Origin: Macquaria australasica
Lineage: Eukaryota; Chordata; Actinopteri; Centrarchiformes; Percichthyidae
Assembly (NCBI GenBank): GCA_005408345.1
Contig: SEMN01000049.1
Span: forward strand, 1,302,001-1,366,000
Length of the DNA stretch: 64,000 nt
Direction: 5' to 3'
The notes beneath the pieces are model-generated. The model searched no databases. It was given only the letters and a program-made list of their open reading frames with translations, and was not told where the DNA came from. Shown piece after piece: positions 26,681-37,400 of this stretch. The first letter of the stretch is position 1; each line of letters opens with the position of its first letter. Made by a program: the position numbers and the translations under genes.

Positions 26681-27047
26681 AAGGATAACGGTGATATTCC
26701 ATATTTTTGTTATTGTCAACGAATCCCATGAAAAGACCAAAACCAACAATGCGTTAATTTGTCTCTCACTGTGGCACGAATACATCAAATACAAAAACAT
26801 TCCTAAAACAGCTGTAGCTTTTTCTCAAACAGGGGTAAATAGTGCATTTGTTGGGGACTATTTTCAGATGAAAATTAATACAACAGTAGGATGTGGGATT
26901 ACTGGGCTCACTGGTGTGTTTTTAATAGATTGTGGGCACACAGGAATAAGCTAAATCACACAGGCAATACTTGTTAGTAGGATCAAATCATTTTAATGGG
27001 ATTTATTAACAATCAGAAAAATATAGAAAATCACCAGCCTTATCCTT
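26681..27047. mobile_element. Foldback MITE with about 45-bp terminal inverted repeats (367 bp)
   Basis: The left end AAGGATAACGGTGATATTCC is matched by the reverse complement of the right end, AAGGATAAGGCTGGTGATTT. The similarity continues through ATATTTTT, ATTGT and AATCCCAT. Internal landmarks are ACCAAAACCAACAATG and GCATTTGTTGGGGACTATTT. Two further copies lie at 56754-57329 and 58195-58615. No coding capacity. Confidence 0.8.
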
Positions 27048-29084
27048 TTAAGTTGGGGATAATTCACAGTAAGTATATTCCCCCAAATGAGGAAGTCACA
27101 TTTCTTCAAAATGTAAAACATTCAGTTTATTTTTAAAGGTTGGTTGTAATCTCTTTTTTTCTTAAATCACTCAACTTTCTGTCCTTTCTATCCGCACATT
27201 TTTTGGATGCTTGGCCCCAACTGGAAATGAACCCTTGACCCTGGCAGAGGTGCCAGACCCACTCCACACAGGATCACATTATTAAAATGACTGTGATATG
27301 TGCCTGTTCAACTTCAGGCATCAGCTGCTTGCAATGTAATGTTTCCTAACAGCTGTCGCACTGTCAGGTTGTCTGTGTGAGCGTGTAACAAAGAGAGAGT
27401 GATGGCAGCAGGAGCCCCCGTCAGGCCCATGGGACAGTCGGAGAGGAGCAGACGGTCGTGTCGTTTCACTGGAAACATATGGTGAAACTCAAGTGTGTAA
27501 TTTACCTAGGACTACGGGTGGCCCCGGGTAGCACGTACACACATGCACTCATGTACACACACACATACACAGTGACAGGGTGTAATTTACCTGGGGCCTA
27601 TGGGTGGCCCAGTATCCCGTTGCACTTGTCATACACAAAGACAGCTCAAACACAGCTCCCTGGCAGAAACAGAGAGAGTGAAACTAATTTCCCCAGGCCT
27701 GCAGACAGGAGAGTAAGAAATCACACGGCGGCAGAGATGTTAGAGAGCAACACACTGAAAGGTTGAGAGAGTGAAAAAAGCATTGTGTATTGGCCCAGTG
27801 GAAGACATTACCCCAAAATCTCAACCTGTGGGAGTTAAAGCACACCCTGTATCACATCCTCTCCAATTCATCAACGTGGCTCCTTTTCAAAGCCGGCGCT
27901 ATCCTCCCTCAGAGAGAGAAAGAGATGAAGGTCATGGGAGCACCAGCGAAGGGGAGGAAGACAGATTAGACGAGTGTGTCCCTCCCTACATTCCTGCACT
28001 GACCTTCATAGTAGCGTGGCACTGTAGCTATCATCAGCCCACCATGCTTTACAGTCGGTTGTTATTGAGGGGTGGGATTATGGGCTCCTCAAACCTGAAT
28101 GCCCCACCCTGATTCCACGGCAACCGTGAATGGAGCATATCTTGTTTCGCATGAGAATTGACAGAAAGGCTGTCCCAGACGTTTACAGTTGGCACTGCTT
28201 GAGGTGTCTGTCTGTATGGGCTGATATGATAGCCTGTCTGCAAGTCGCCGTGTGATTGTGTGTGTGTGAACTGGTGTTTGATCTCCTTTCCCAGCCAAGG
28301 GGCTTTAACTTCACTCCAGGTGCAGTGAAGTCAACCTGAGGGCATGGGAGGCACATACAGTTGAGATCACAATCCTGAAGTACTTACACACACAAACACA
28401 CACACAGAGGCAGGAAGTTTCCCTGAAGCAGTAACTCAGACTGAGTAACTTTATGGTTTAAACTGGTTTGCCAGTCCAGTGGTGTCGCCGTGGAATGCTT
28501 CTAAAGACTCGGCACTGTGCTGTAGGATAAACATTTCTGTTACCGCCTCCACACGCGAACATCAATCAGTCCCAAACAGAATACTGAGAGTGAAAAATGA
28601 AAAGGTGAAAGGGCCAGCTGGTTCAGTGGGTAGTGTAATGACAATGTGCAGGACAGGCTCTCAGTCTACTGTACACAGACGCAGATGGAGTTGGTTTTCT
28701 TTGCTGCAGGTCAGGTCTGATTGGGCACAGAGTAAATTAGGTGGAGAGTCAACAATGGGACTAAACACGCTGTATATGACACTGAGACCGTTGTTCAACA
28801 GGTGCGGATTTGGCAATTTGGTTAAAATAATCTGAGAACCATTAACTCTACCCAATAACGTGTATTGACGTTAAAAGCTCTTAACTGCATTTCTTCCATT
28901 CCCTTAACTTAAATGAAACAGGAATAATCACTCTCTTTATTCCTCTGTATCTCCACACAGGAAATCTGTGTGGTCCATAATGAGCTCAGTAAACATCTGC
29001 TACTCCTGTATTAGAGACCATTTTCTCCACGTCTCATCCTGTAATATGGAGAAATTAGAGTGCAGGGACTCATTCAGTGTGTTT

Positions 29085-29124
<40 letters not shown>

Positions 29125-29308
29125 CAAGCAGACATAACACAAGGAGTCCAAGTGTTTTTATACTACCCAACTGACGCTCTAACATACCATCTCAACACCA
29201 CAATTTTCCATCCACAACAGTAAAACACTACCGGGTGTCCTTGGTGTATGGTCCCTGAATACCAGGGTTGTTGTGTTGTTGTTTTTTTTCTTCAAAGTGC
29301 AGGGTACT
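27048..29308. other. Gene-free stretch
   Basis: Contains a small imperfect tandem duplication (27495-27615), CA/TG tracts, and an (AC)n(AG)n compound repeat at 29086-29124. No supported gene. Confidence 0.55.
29086..29124. repeat. (AC)n(AG)n compound microsatellite
   Basis: About five AC units followed by about fourteen AG units. Confidence 0.95.
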
Positions 29309-29468
29309 GGGGCCTGTTCCAAGAAGCAGGTTTACTGATTTATTTGGAAATCTTTAGTAAGTTAAATCCAGAAGCCCCTCAAATCTCCAACATGTGCATG
29401 TAAAAATACTTCTTTTCCAAGTTTTAAACCAGATAACTCAGTAAACCTGCTTTTTGGAAACAGGCCCC
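29309..29468. mobile_element. Short MITE with about 30-bp terminal inverted repeats (160 bp)
   Basis: The left end GGGGCCTGTTCCAAGAAGCA and the reverse complement of the right end, GGGGCCTGTTTCCAAAAAGC, both continue into CAGGTTTACTGA/G. The GGCCTGTT...GCAGGTTTA end type is common in teleost MITEs. It lies about 220 bp past the mrpl19 cleavage region. Confidence 0.75.
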
Positions 29469-29714
29469 TTATCTGTTTAACTGAAATAAACAATATCTGT
29501 TTACTTAGCATGGCAGGAGTTTCCCTCAAAACACGGTGGGACACAACAAAGGCTTTGCTTATGCAACTGCTGATGGAAGAGACATATATAGAAGAATAGT
29601 GCCCCCTAGTGTCAAGACTCCATTATTCCAAAGCAATTACAGGCAAGCAACTGGCCTAAAAGCAAAACAGAAACAAACTCAACCAAAATGTATTTCAAAG
29701 GAGGTTTAATAGCT

Positions 29715-29720
29715 TTTATT
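29715..29720 (-). terminator. mrpl19: mrpl19 poly(A) signal AATAAA
   Basis: Plus-strand TTTATT reads AATAAA on the gene strand, about 260 nt after the stop codon. Cleavage would be expected 10-30 nt further on, near 29690-29705. Inferred from the hexamer only. Confidence 0.6.
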
Positions 29721-29978
29721 ATAGAAACCACTTATTGGATCTGCATAGTGGTAAATGTCATAACTAAAGCCAGGGATAGTGAAAACTCCTATACTGCACA
29801 GCTGACTGACAAGACAAAAAGAAGGCGGCATGACTCCTCAGAATAAAACACCAGTTTCCATATTGGCTATTGGATCACAATCCAGCAGAGTGGTCCACAT
29901 ATTCCAGTCTTGTCTAGTCCCATTCCTGAAAAAGTCTGTTGATGGTAAGAACTCAAGAACGTTTTAGGAGGATCTTCC

Positions 29979-30200
29979 TCACTTGTTCATCTCCTGCTGG
30001 ACCTCACTGAGGATCTGCTCCTCCAGTTTGGAGGTGTCGTACTCCTTCAGCATGTCGTACTCCTGCCAAGGCTGTGCCCACTTCTGGGCGTGCTCCATCT
30101 TCTCTGGGGTCAGTGCCAAGTCAAAGCGGATGCCCTGGATGTTGAACTTGGGACGTTCCCAGCGTTTGGACCATGGCTTTGGGCGCATCTTTACCTTGAT
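29979..30200 (-). CDS. mrpl19: mrpl19 exon 6 (C-terminus, stop)
   Basis: Acceptor CTCACCAG|ATCAAG. It codes IKVKMRPKPWSKRWERPKF and the acidic C-terminal helix containing YDTSKLEEQI. The stop is TGA (TCA on plus at 29979-29981). A methionine in this exon is internal, not a start. Confidence 0.96.
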   Translation of the reverse strand: MKVKMRPKPWSKRWERPKFNIQGIRFDLALTPEKMEHAQKWAQPWQEYDMLKEYDTSKLEEQILSEVQQEMNK

Positions 30201-32800
30201 CTGGTGAGTAGACAGAAATGCTCAATCATTTGAAATTTTAATGTGCTGTATTTTTATTCGATTCTTCTGTTTTTCTTACTTTGTCTGCTTTTTGGTGGTT
30301 TAGCTAGGCAAACATTACCATGGTTAGGGATTTAACTCCTACTAATGGATGCCCATACCAAAAGCTTAAGCATTAATGATATTGCACAGTCCTTTTAGAT
30401 CAAACCACCCACCAAAGGCACATTTTATATCACTATTACTAGAAATAATACCTGCATTAATATGAATAATGATACAAGCAACTTTATAAAAATAGCTTTC
30501 ACAATATTAAGTACAACAAATGAGCTCTTTGTTATAAATTAGGGTCCGTCTTGAAGCTCTCACCTTGTTGACAGGCACCTCTCCAGTGGGGGAGGAGGGC
30601 ACAGGCTTCATGTCCGGGTCCACGGTGCTGTAACCGGACAGAGCGTCTCTCAGATACATCAGGTTGTCATCCAGCCTCTTCTCCAGCTTCAGCACCTCAA
30701 TGTTCAGGATGCGAGGGCTGTACAGCTCGTAGCAGATCTCCACACCTGAGCCACACACGCGAAGAAATACATCAGTGTAACAGGGGTTTTACCCTGAAGG
30801 CCACCTGTTTCGCTTCTTGTACATGTGAAGAATTTCTGTATGGAGAAAGTAAAGAACCAAGCCTTTCCTCTTCCTCAACCAGGTTATCAATGGCCAACAC
30901 TAAAGTAAAGATGTGTTCTCAGTCCCCATTCTCACTTAAATGAATTGTTAAGAAATATTATTAATACTTCTGCCAACATTATGGTCCTCAGTTTTCTTCA
31001 GTGCAGGGGTAAATTAGGTTATCTGCCGGCGCTTCCTGCATCTAAATGACTTCTGTGCTGCATTTGTTGCCTTAAGCATTTAATAGTTGCACTGTGCACT
31101 TTATAAAGGGAACACTTGGAATATTTTTATAACATGCCTGTGCTACCCTACTATTGAGAGAAACATGAGTAGAGCAGCATGCTGTTTGCAGAAGAAAATT
31201 AAGAAATCACAGACAAGTATGGAGGGAAAGGGACAGACTTAACACTGAAAAATATATAATTTAACATTTACAATAATGTATAAGAAATCTTGGTTGACTT
31301 AAAACTAAATATTCCTTTATGCCACAGCCTGTGTGACATTCATTAGACCTTTGTTAGACCAGTACTTACAGAGAAACTAAATAAACCTCACCTTGGTTAC
31401 CAATGATGTTCCTCAAGACAAATGTGGCTCCCAGCCCCTTTCCACCCCTCTGGATACAGATGCCAACAAAGCGGTTAGTTTTCCCACTGGCATTAGGGTC
31501 GGCCATGGTCACTGCCAGGATACTCCCTTAAAACAATCAAAATAAATGACACCATTTAAATGATAATACAAACATTAGACATAATGATATGCATAATATT
31601 ACATTTTACATTTGCAAATATAGAAGTAAAACAAAGATAACATTGTGCCAAAGGAAAAAAGATTGTTAATATACGTAGGAGATTGCCTTGAGATAAAAAG
31701 AGGTTTTGAGGAGGGATTTAAAAGAGGACAAGTTCCACAACTAAAGATGCCCAGACAGCAAAGGTCCTGACAAGGTGAGATGTGGGAACTGCTCATAATG
31801 GCCCTGAATCTCAGGCTGCAGTGTGGACCAGTGGGGGGTTAACTAATCACAGATGATGCAAGCCTTGAAAGTAAAATCTAGTCTAAAACTGACAGGAAAC
31901 CGGAATAGAATAGTAGCACAGATTTGGGTAATCTGGACTCTTCTCTTGAAGCATGATTCAGCTGGGACTGGGACTAGTTTCAGTGTCAGAAATGGAGCTG
32001 CTTGCAGGAATTTAACTCGGGTGAAAAGTGTAAATTACCATCTCCGGGTCTGAGGATGAGAGGTATGAATTTGTTTCTTAATCTTAAACCCCTCACCCCA
32101 TCGGTGGTAATGTACCCGTCGAGTATTTCAGCAGGTTTCTTACCTACGTAGAATTCGGGTAAGATGAGCACTTTCCTCCTGCGAATCATGTCTTTCCTCT
32201 CGATGAAAAATTTCAAAGGGTCTGTTCTCTGTCTGGGAGGGATGAACTCTGGGCTCAGAAACCTGAGGGGGAGATACAAGACTTTTAAATAAAACCACAC
32301 TTCGCACAGTACGCAGCGTGTATGCAAGTGTCAGAGAGAGGTTGCGATGTGGTTTCTGCTTTTACAAAAGACGCCGTACTTTCGCAGAGATGCCGCAGTC
32401 TGCGTTTTGTCTATGATGACAGGTTTAGGTGGAGGGGTGAATTTCGGTGGCTGCTCGCCGCTGTTCTCCGGAGAAAGACGACACGGAGACGTGGATAGGA
32501 ACCCTGGAGATACAAAATAAGACAGACATTCATTCAAGTACGTCTACAGCTAAAGTAAAGTCAGGGTGGTCGCTGTAAGGTTGAAATTCGCTTGCTAAGT
32601 CTAGCGTTAGCTCCGTTAGCACAGTCGGTGGATGTTCGTTACAAACACTACACGTCTTCGAAGCCTAACAAGCAAATTATCAAGTACAGCGGAGAAAGGA
32701 GCGCTTGTTCGGTTCACTTACGTTCATTTTGGAGCTGGAGGTTTCGTAATAACCTCAGTGAAAAGACGCATCTGTCGAGCCCTCCCGCACAGGTAGCCAT
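29979..32800 (-). CDS. mrpl19: mrpl19, mitochondrial 39S ribosomal protein L19 (bL19m), complete, six exons
   Basis: Seen: six minus-strand exons join in frame with GT-AG junctions: 32800-32722, 32503-32380, 32262-32144, 31526-31392, 30745-30564 and 30200-29979 (861 nt, 286 residues plus stop). The start at 32800 opens with MATCAGGLDRC and a Ser/Arg/Leu-rich, acid-poor segment that fits a mitochondrial targeting peptide. Family landmarks follow in order: PPPKPVIIDK, LSPEFIPPRQRTDPLKF, PEFYVGSIL, IQRGGKGLGATFVLRN, GVEICYELYSPRI, KLEKRLDD and PKPWSKRWERP. Known: bL19m is a structural protein of the mitoribosomal large subunit near the subunit interface. The human protein is about 292 residues, so this copy is full length. 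Introns are short (117-646 bp). It runs divergently from the eva1c-type gene. No frameshift or internal stop was seen. Identity is near certain; the exact transcript ends are inferred. Confidence 0.97.
30564..30745 (-). CDS. mrpl19: mrpl19 exon 5
   Basis: Acceptor GGCTCAG|GTGTGG and donor AACAAG|GTGAGA. It codes GVEICYELYSPRI (with the preceding G), KLEKRLDDNLMYLRDALSGY and DMKPVPSSP. All are collinear with vertebrate MRPL19. It ends in phase 0. Confidence 0.96.
31392..31526 (-). CDS. mrpl19: mrpl19 exon 4 (bL19 core)
   Basis: Acceptor TTTTAAG|GGAGTA and donor AACCAAG|GTGAGG. It contains the bL19 signature region GICIQRGGKGLGATFVLRN, the best-conserved part of the family from bacteria to mitochondria. 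It starts and ends in phase 1. Confidence 0.96.
32144..32262 (-). CDS. mrpl19: mrpl19 exon 3
   Basis: Acceptor CCCCCTCAG|GTTTCTG and donor TACGTAG|GTAAG. It codes LSPEFIPPRQRTDPLKFFIE and the basic run MIRRRKVL, ending in PEFYVG. A second GT-like site further down (32038) would add about 35 residues foreign to the family, so the 32144 donor was chosen. It gives the conserved YVGSIL across the junction. Confidence 0.94.
32380..32503 (-). CDS. mrpl19: mrpl19 exon 2
   Basis: Acceptor TATCTCCAG|GGTTCC and donor CGAAA|GTACGG. It codes the linker that ends in PPPKPVIIDK, a motif close to the human PPPKPVIVDK. The open frame runs on past the donor, but that read-through does not match the family. 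Splicing to exon 3 restores RKFLSPEF. Confidence 0.93.
32722..32800 (-). CDS. mrpl19: mrpl19 exon 1 (start codon, targeting peptide)
   Basis: Codes residues 1-26 plus one base of codon 27. The ATG reads as CAT on the plus strand at 32798-32800. The segment is rich in Arg, Leu and Ser with one Asp and one Glu, as expected for a cleaved mitochondrial presequence. The donor GAAC|GTAAGTG is close to consensus. The start context is C at -3 and G at +4. Confidence 0.9.
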
Positions 32801-32940
32801 GAGCGACCTTCCGTGGTCACACGCCAGCGCGTACGGAAGCCGTGTAGGGCGGATTTCACCGAAATGCGATTTGTCCTAATCTGCAATGTAGTATATTGTC
32901 CACAAGATGGCGCGACTGTTTCGTCGGAAGTACATCATCT
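32801..32940 (-). promoter_or_regulatory. mrpl19: mrpl19 proximal promoter with ETS-like and YY1-like sites
   Basis: Just upstream of the mrpl19 ATG is a CpG-containing stretch. It holds CTTCCG at 32808, ACGGAAG at 32833, CGGAAGTA at 32925-32932 (ETS/GABPA-like) and AAGATGGCG at 32904-32912 (YY1-like). No TATA box was seen. GABP and YY1 sites are common at vertebrate genes for mitochondrial ribosomal proteins. The start site is not determined. Confidence 0.55.
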
Positions 32941-34305
32941 CATTTCGTCTTATTTCAAGTGCACGACTGTGCTCTAAATGTAGGAGCTAGAAAAAGCTGC
33001 ACCTAAATACAAAACAATAAAAATTAAATTAAATTAAAAGGCTCGACTTATTGAGATGATGATAGCCAATCTGCCTATATGACTAACACTTACCATAATT
33101 AATAAAATAAGTAAATGGAAAAGCAGAGACACTGCTTTTATATAGCCTGTAAAGTTTATGTGGGGTAGTGTATCTAATGATGATGGTGGTGATGATGACA
33201 TTAAAAGTGCTTCTGTTGACAATAATAACAAACAGCTGTCTGTTTCATTTTGTCAGTGTTGATGAGAGTCATCTTCCATATTTTTGTCTGTAACTAAACA
33301 CATACCAAACACCTACCTTATTTTCTGTTTATAATGCTGGCCCTTTAACATTATCTTTTGATTTTTATTATTTATAGATGATTCCAGCCAGCTTTTTAAA
33401 CGTATTTACCTTTATTCCACTAAGTTTTTAATAGTGGTGGAAGAACAATTGAGATCCCCAGTAAAAGTAGCACACTATCACACTATAAATACTGTAGGCT
33501 TATACTCCTTTACAAGTAAAAGTCCTGCATTCATATTTTTACTTAGAAGCACAAAATGAGTTAAAAATGTACATAAAGTAAGTATCAAAAGTAAAAGTAC
33601 TTATTAGGGGACAGAATTGTATTATTATTACTGATATGGTGTAAGCAGCATTTAAGTGTTTTAGCTGGTTGAGGTGGAGCTAATTTGAACTAGTGTGGGC
33701 TACTGATTAATTTTTTGGCAATGCATCATAATTTTATAAACTGGTCTTCTTCTAATTAGTAACTATGTCTGTGGAGTGTAGCTACAATATTTGATTCTGA
33801 AATGCAAAGAAGTATAAAGTAGCATAAAATGGAAAGTACTCAAGTAAAGTGCAAGTAGGCCTACATCAGAATTATTAAGAACAGTGCTTGAGCAGGGCAG
33901 GCTAAATGTATTCACTTAAATAATTTCTAGAGATTACAGGCTGCACAGAAAGCCTATATTACAGCATAAGCTCGGTCTGTTCAGATATGTTGCCCCTGCA
34001 TGTGTCTGGTAGTGAACTCTGGGTCTTTGAGACCATGCAGGGGAGCGGCGGTCCTCCAGGTGGGCTGCCTCCACAACACAACACAACACAGCACGCAGTT
34101 AGAAATGCACTCAGAGAGCAGTGCACTGCTGCAGCCCAGGGGAACCTCCTCGATCCCGGTCTCACAGCGGCGCGGTGGGAGGATGAGGGAAGTCTAGAGA
34201 CATGGGACCGCACATCTCCTGCACGCGACGCAAAACCTGAAACCCAATGCTGCTGCTGGACTTTCTAATGCTACGGAGAAACTCAAAAACTTTGAGGCGT
34301 CAAGG
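32941..34305. other. Divergent intergenic region between mrpl19 and the eva1c-type gene
   Basis: Holds AT-rich sequence, one degenerate MITE copy (33431-33895) and, from about 33960, a GC-richer stretch that is probably the 5' UTR or proximal promoter of the plus-strand gene. That stretch has open frames starting at 33987 (stop 34268) and 34000 (stop 34197), possible upstream ORFs if transcribed. A CACAA pentamer run lies at about 34074-34092. No TATA box stands out. Confidence 0.5.
33431..33895. mobile_element. Degenerate copy of the hAT-like MITE family
   Basis: TAGTGGTGGAAGAACAATTG, ACAAGTAAAAGTCCTGCATTC, GGTTGAGGTGGAGCT and ATGGAAAGTACTCAAGTAAA recur in the same order as in 11483-12100. 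The right end is eroded. It sits in the divergent intergenic region. Confidence 0.75.
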
Positions 34306-34414
34306 ATGTTCTTCTCAGATGGGGCTCTCTCAGCCGTCACTTGTGCGCTCCTGTTGGGAATAACGTGTCTGACCGTCCTCTGCGACCTCACCAAGGGCTC
34401 TTCAGACTTTTCAG
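34306..34414 (+). CDS. eva1c: eva1c-type exon 1: signal peptide
   Basis: First in-frame ATG after a stop at 34195-34197, with A at -3. It codes MFFSDGALSAVTCALLLGIT, then CLTVLC, a hydrophobic core typical of a secretory signal. It ends in DFS plus one base. The donor TCAG|GTTGGG leaves phase 1, and joining exon 2 gives DFSGYLSK, matching DFSGYLTK in human EVA1C. That junction match is the main evidence for this exon. Confidence 0.85.
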
Positions 34415-37400
34415 GTTGGGAATTGTCATGGTGTGCTCGCGCCTTGTAGACAAAAGTAGTGTAAAAACCTGTTTTCCAAGCTTTAAAAAGCTTGACACTT
34501 GTTTTATTCCGCGTGTCCCATTTTACGCTTGAGAGGTAGGCCCATACTGTTTACACCCCGGGAGATGAAATATAACTAGGATAAGTCATTACGCATGCTT
34601 TAAACTGCCCAAAACAACTATGAGAAGTGATTTCAGTGTTGCATCAACTTCTCCACTCAGGACGACCCGTGCCTCTGGCGTGCTGCAGCATGCAGACTCA
34701 GATGTTTGCTTCATAAACCGAGTAGAACACAACTTAAACATGCGGAAAAGACCCGCGTTGTGCTTATCTTTTGACCAAGTCTGACACAGTTTGTGAGGAA
34801 TGGCCCACATAGGGCACTTCAAACGACAGGTCCTCCTTTACTGAAGGCACCTGGCTGTAGGGATTAAGGGTTGGTTTATCAGTACAGCATAGATCTGCAA
34901 CACATATCCCCATTGATGCAGCTGAGATAAATGGGATAATGTGGTTAATGTGTCACTAGATGGGAACTATTGTCTGGACCAAGTGTTGTCCTTTGCTGCA
35001 GATTTACAACTCAGAGAAGAAAGCAAATGAGGACTACAGAGCAGCTTTTTATGATTTTCTGTGCTTCATATAGGCCTACACACAATCAGTTGAAGGTAAA
35101 GTCAATGCAAGTGCTCATATCAGTGCATGGGACCTGCCAATTACCTCAGCTTTATGTGCAATTAGAATATGTGGGATTTTTTTATCTGCTAAGAAAAGGC
35201 AGCATATATTACTAAACTAATGAGTTATCCTGTGTTGCATTATAGGCTATTATGCTCTGCTGAGCCCAAGGCAAGCCTACAGGTTTTGTTTACAGTGCCA
35301 TAAAACAGGAAGGGAGCTTTGTGTCGGTGGTAATTGGCCTCTAATGGGTCTAATAGCTGGAAACAAGCAGGCTAACACTGTGGGGAAAGGTGCTAAAGAG
35401 CAGATGTGTATGTAGCATGCACTCTGTGTATGAATGTGTGTGCATGTGTCCATGTTGCTGCCTAATGAGCTGCTAAAGATCATGGTGTAGTGACGGCTGT
35501 TAACAAGGTTACATTTCTGTAATTGCCATGCATGTGTCAGTGGTTGCTGGTTTTTGTCATAAATTCTATGATTGAGTAGATCAAATGGTGGGTAATTAAG
35601 CAAGAAGGGAAAACCAAAAGACCAGCTGATTCCAGATTTCCGCTGCTCGGAGCTGGTTTACCAATACCCCGGCTTAGACGCGATTATGCAAATACTATGT
35701 CACAGGCAGGAGTTAATTTGTTGAAATCTCAGCTTTTTGTGCAACATTTCCTTGTTCTTAAAGTTTACCTCTGGACTTTTCAGTGGCTCATTGATAACTT
35801 TGCTCCCGAGGGAGATGGGGAGGAAACACTGCTGTCATGTGTGAATCTTCCTTTGCTTTACATGGACCTGAGATCAGTTTTTTTTTTTCTATAGTCCCTG
35901 AAGGGACGCCGGTGTTGTGTCCCCAGATGCAATTTTGTTTGCCCGCCAGGGACTCTGTGCAACATGCTTTTACATAAATGCTGACCAAGCATCCCTGTGA
36001 AAGAAATGAGAAAGGGGACAGCCTCAGAATACCTCGGGGACAAAGAAATCCTTCAGCCCTCACATTCTTTGCCAGCTGGAGCCTCCCTGGAGACTGAGAG
36101 GAGTGCTTTGATTGACAGGTGCTGCCAGGGTGCAGGGTGACAGAAGTGATGGGTAGGCTGAGATCTAACATCTGTCAGTCAGACCTCTGTTAGCCATGTG
36201 GTTGGATCAGTGATGGCTGACCTCAGTCACTGAGGTGAATCAGCCCAGTGGAGCCAACTTGGTAGTAAAAGATAACTGAATTTTATCATATGCTATTTTC
36301 AGTTCATGCTTCTCTGTGTCTGGCATTTGCATCATTTGTTGACAATGGGCGTAATGGCAGTTTCATATTTCATTGCTGAAATAGAAACAAACTATGTTGG
36401 TGGGTAATTTAATTCTGTCTCCCCCTCTGTTATCATCTATTATTATACAGCCGCCTGAACGGCTAATTAGAGGCATGGAGTGAGCTGTGCAACACTTAAG
36501 AGCCCCTAGGCTAACAGAGGTAGCAAGCTAGCAAATTAATGCTCTTTTGTTTTACAAGTTATCAATACTCCGCTGTTGATCTTTTTGTTGATTGTCATTG
36601 TCTCGTCTCCTGTTTGTGTTTGCTCAGGTTTACTCATGTGATGAGCGCTCAGCTTGTTATGTAACTGTTCTTTTATCAGACAGCTAGCAGGAAACCATTC
36701 ATTACCAGAAATGTATGTCATGCTTTTCTTTTTTTTTTTTCTTTTTTTGTGCTGATACAGACCACGCTGCACCGCAAACACTGGCCCGGTGCCGTAAATG
36801 TTGTAACTCTAAAATAGAGCTGAAACAATTAGTTGGTTCATTTATAAGTGGATCGGCAGAAAATAAATCTGCAGCTAATTTGATAATCGATAATTTGTTA
36901 ACATCATTTTATGAGCAAAAGGGCCAGCTTCTCAGTTGTCAGGATATGCTGCTTTTCTTTGTTTTAAGTGATAGTAAATAGAACATTTTGTTTTTTGAGT
37001 GTTGGTTGAACAATTTGAAGACTTCACCTTGGTCTTTAGGAAATTGTGATTATAGTATTTTCACTATTTTCTGACATTTAACAGACCACATGATTAATCA
37101 AGAAACTGATCAGCTGATCAGTTGATAAAAAACGGGTAGTTGCAGCCCTACATTTAACTCATATCTATAACTATAAATGAAATGTATTCTCAGTGCCTTT
37201 TAGGCAGGTGTGTCTAGTACCTGAGGTAGTGCTACTGGCTGTGATTTCTGCTTTTCTGTCTCCTACTGGGTGCCCTTATCAGCTGACATAGACAGAAAAC
37301 AGATTATCACTTTTGTCAACACATAGTTGTGAAGTAAAAGGGAGGCGATGAATGCTGGACTGTTTGGAAAAAAAGGCCGGAACAATAACAGGAATCAAGC

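Noticed and set aside
28619..28629. TGGTTCAGTGG, a tRNA A-box-like match suggesting a SINE head
   Set aside because: No B box follows at the expected distance and no tail repeat is seen.
29979..30188. Single-exon 69-codon ORF starting MRPKPWSKRWERP
   Set aside because: The methionine is internal to the last exon of mrpl19; the protein continues upstream as IKVK-MRPKPW.
32039..32143. Apparent extension of mrpl19 exon 3 with a later GT donor near 32038
   Set aside because: The added residues (KKPAEILDGY...) are foreign to the family. The donor at 32144 gives the conserved PEFYVGSIL across the junction.
32592..32879. Plus-strand ORF of 95 codons over mrpl19 exon 1
   Set aside because: Antisense shadow of exon 1 and promoter sequence; no family features.
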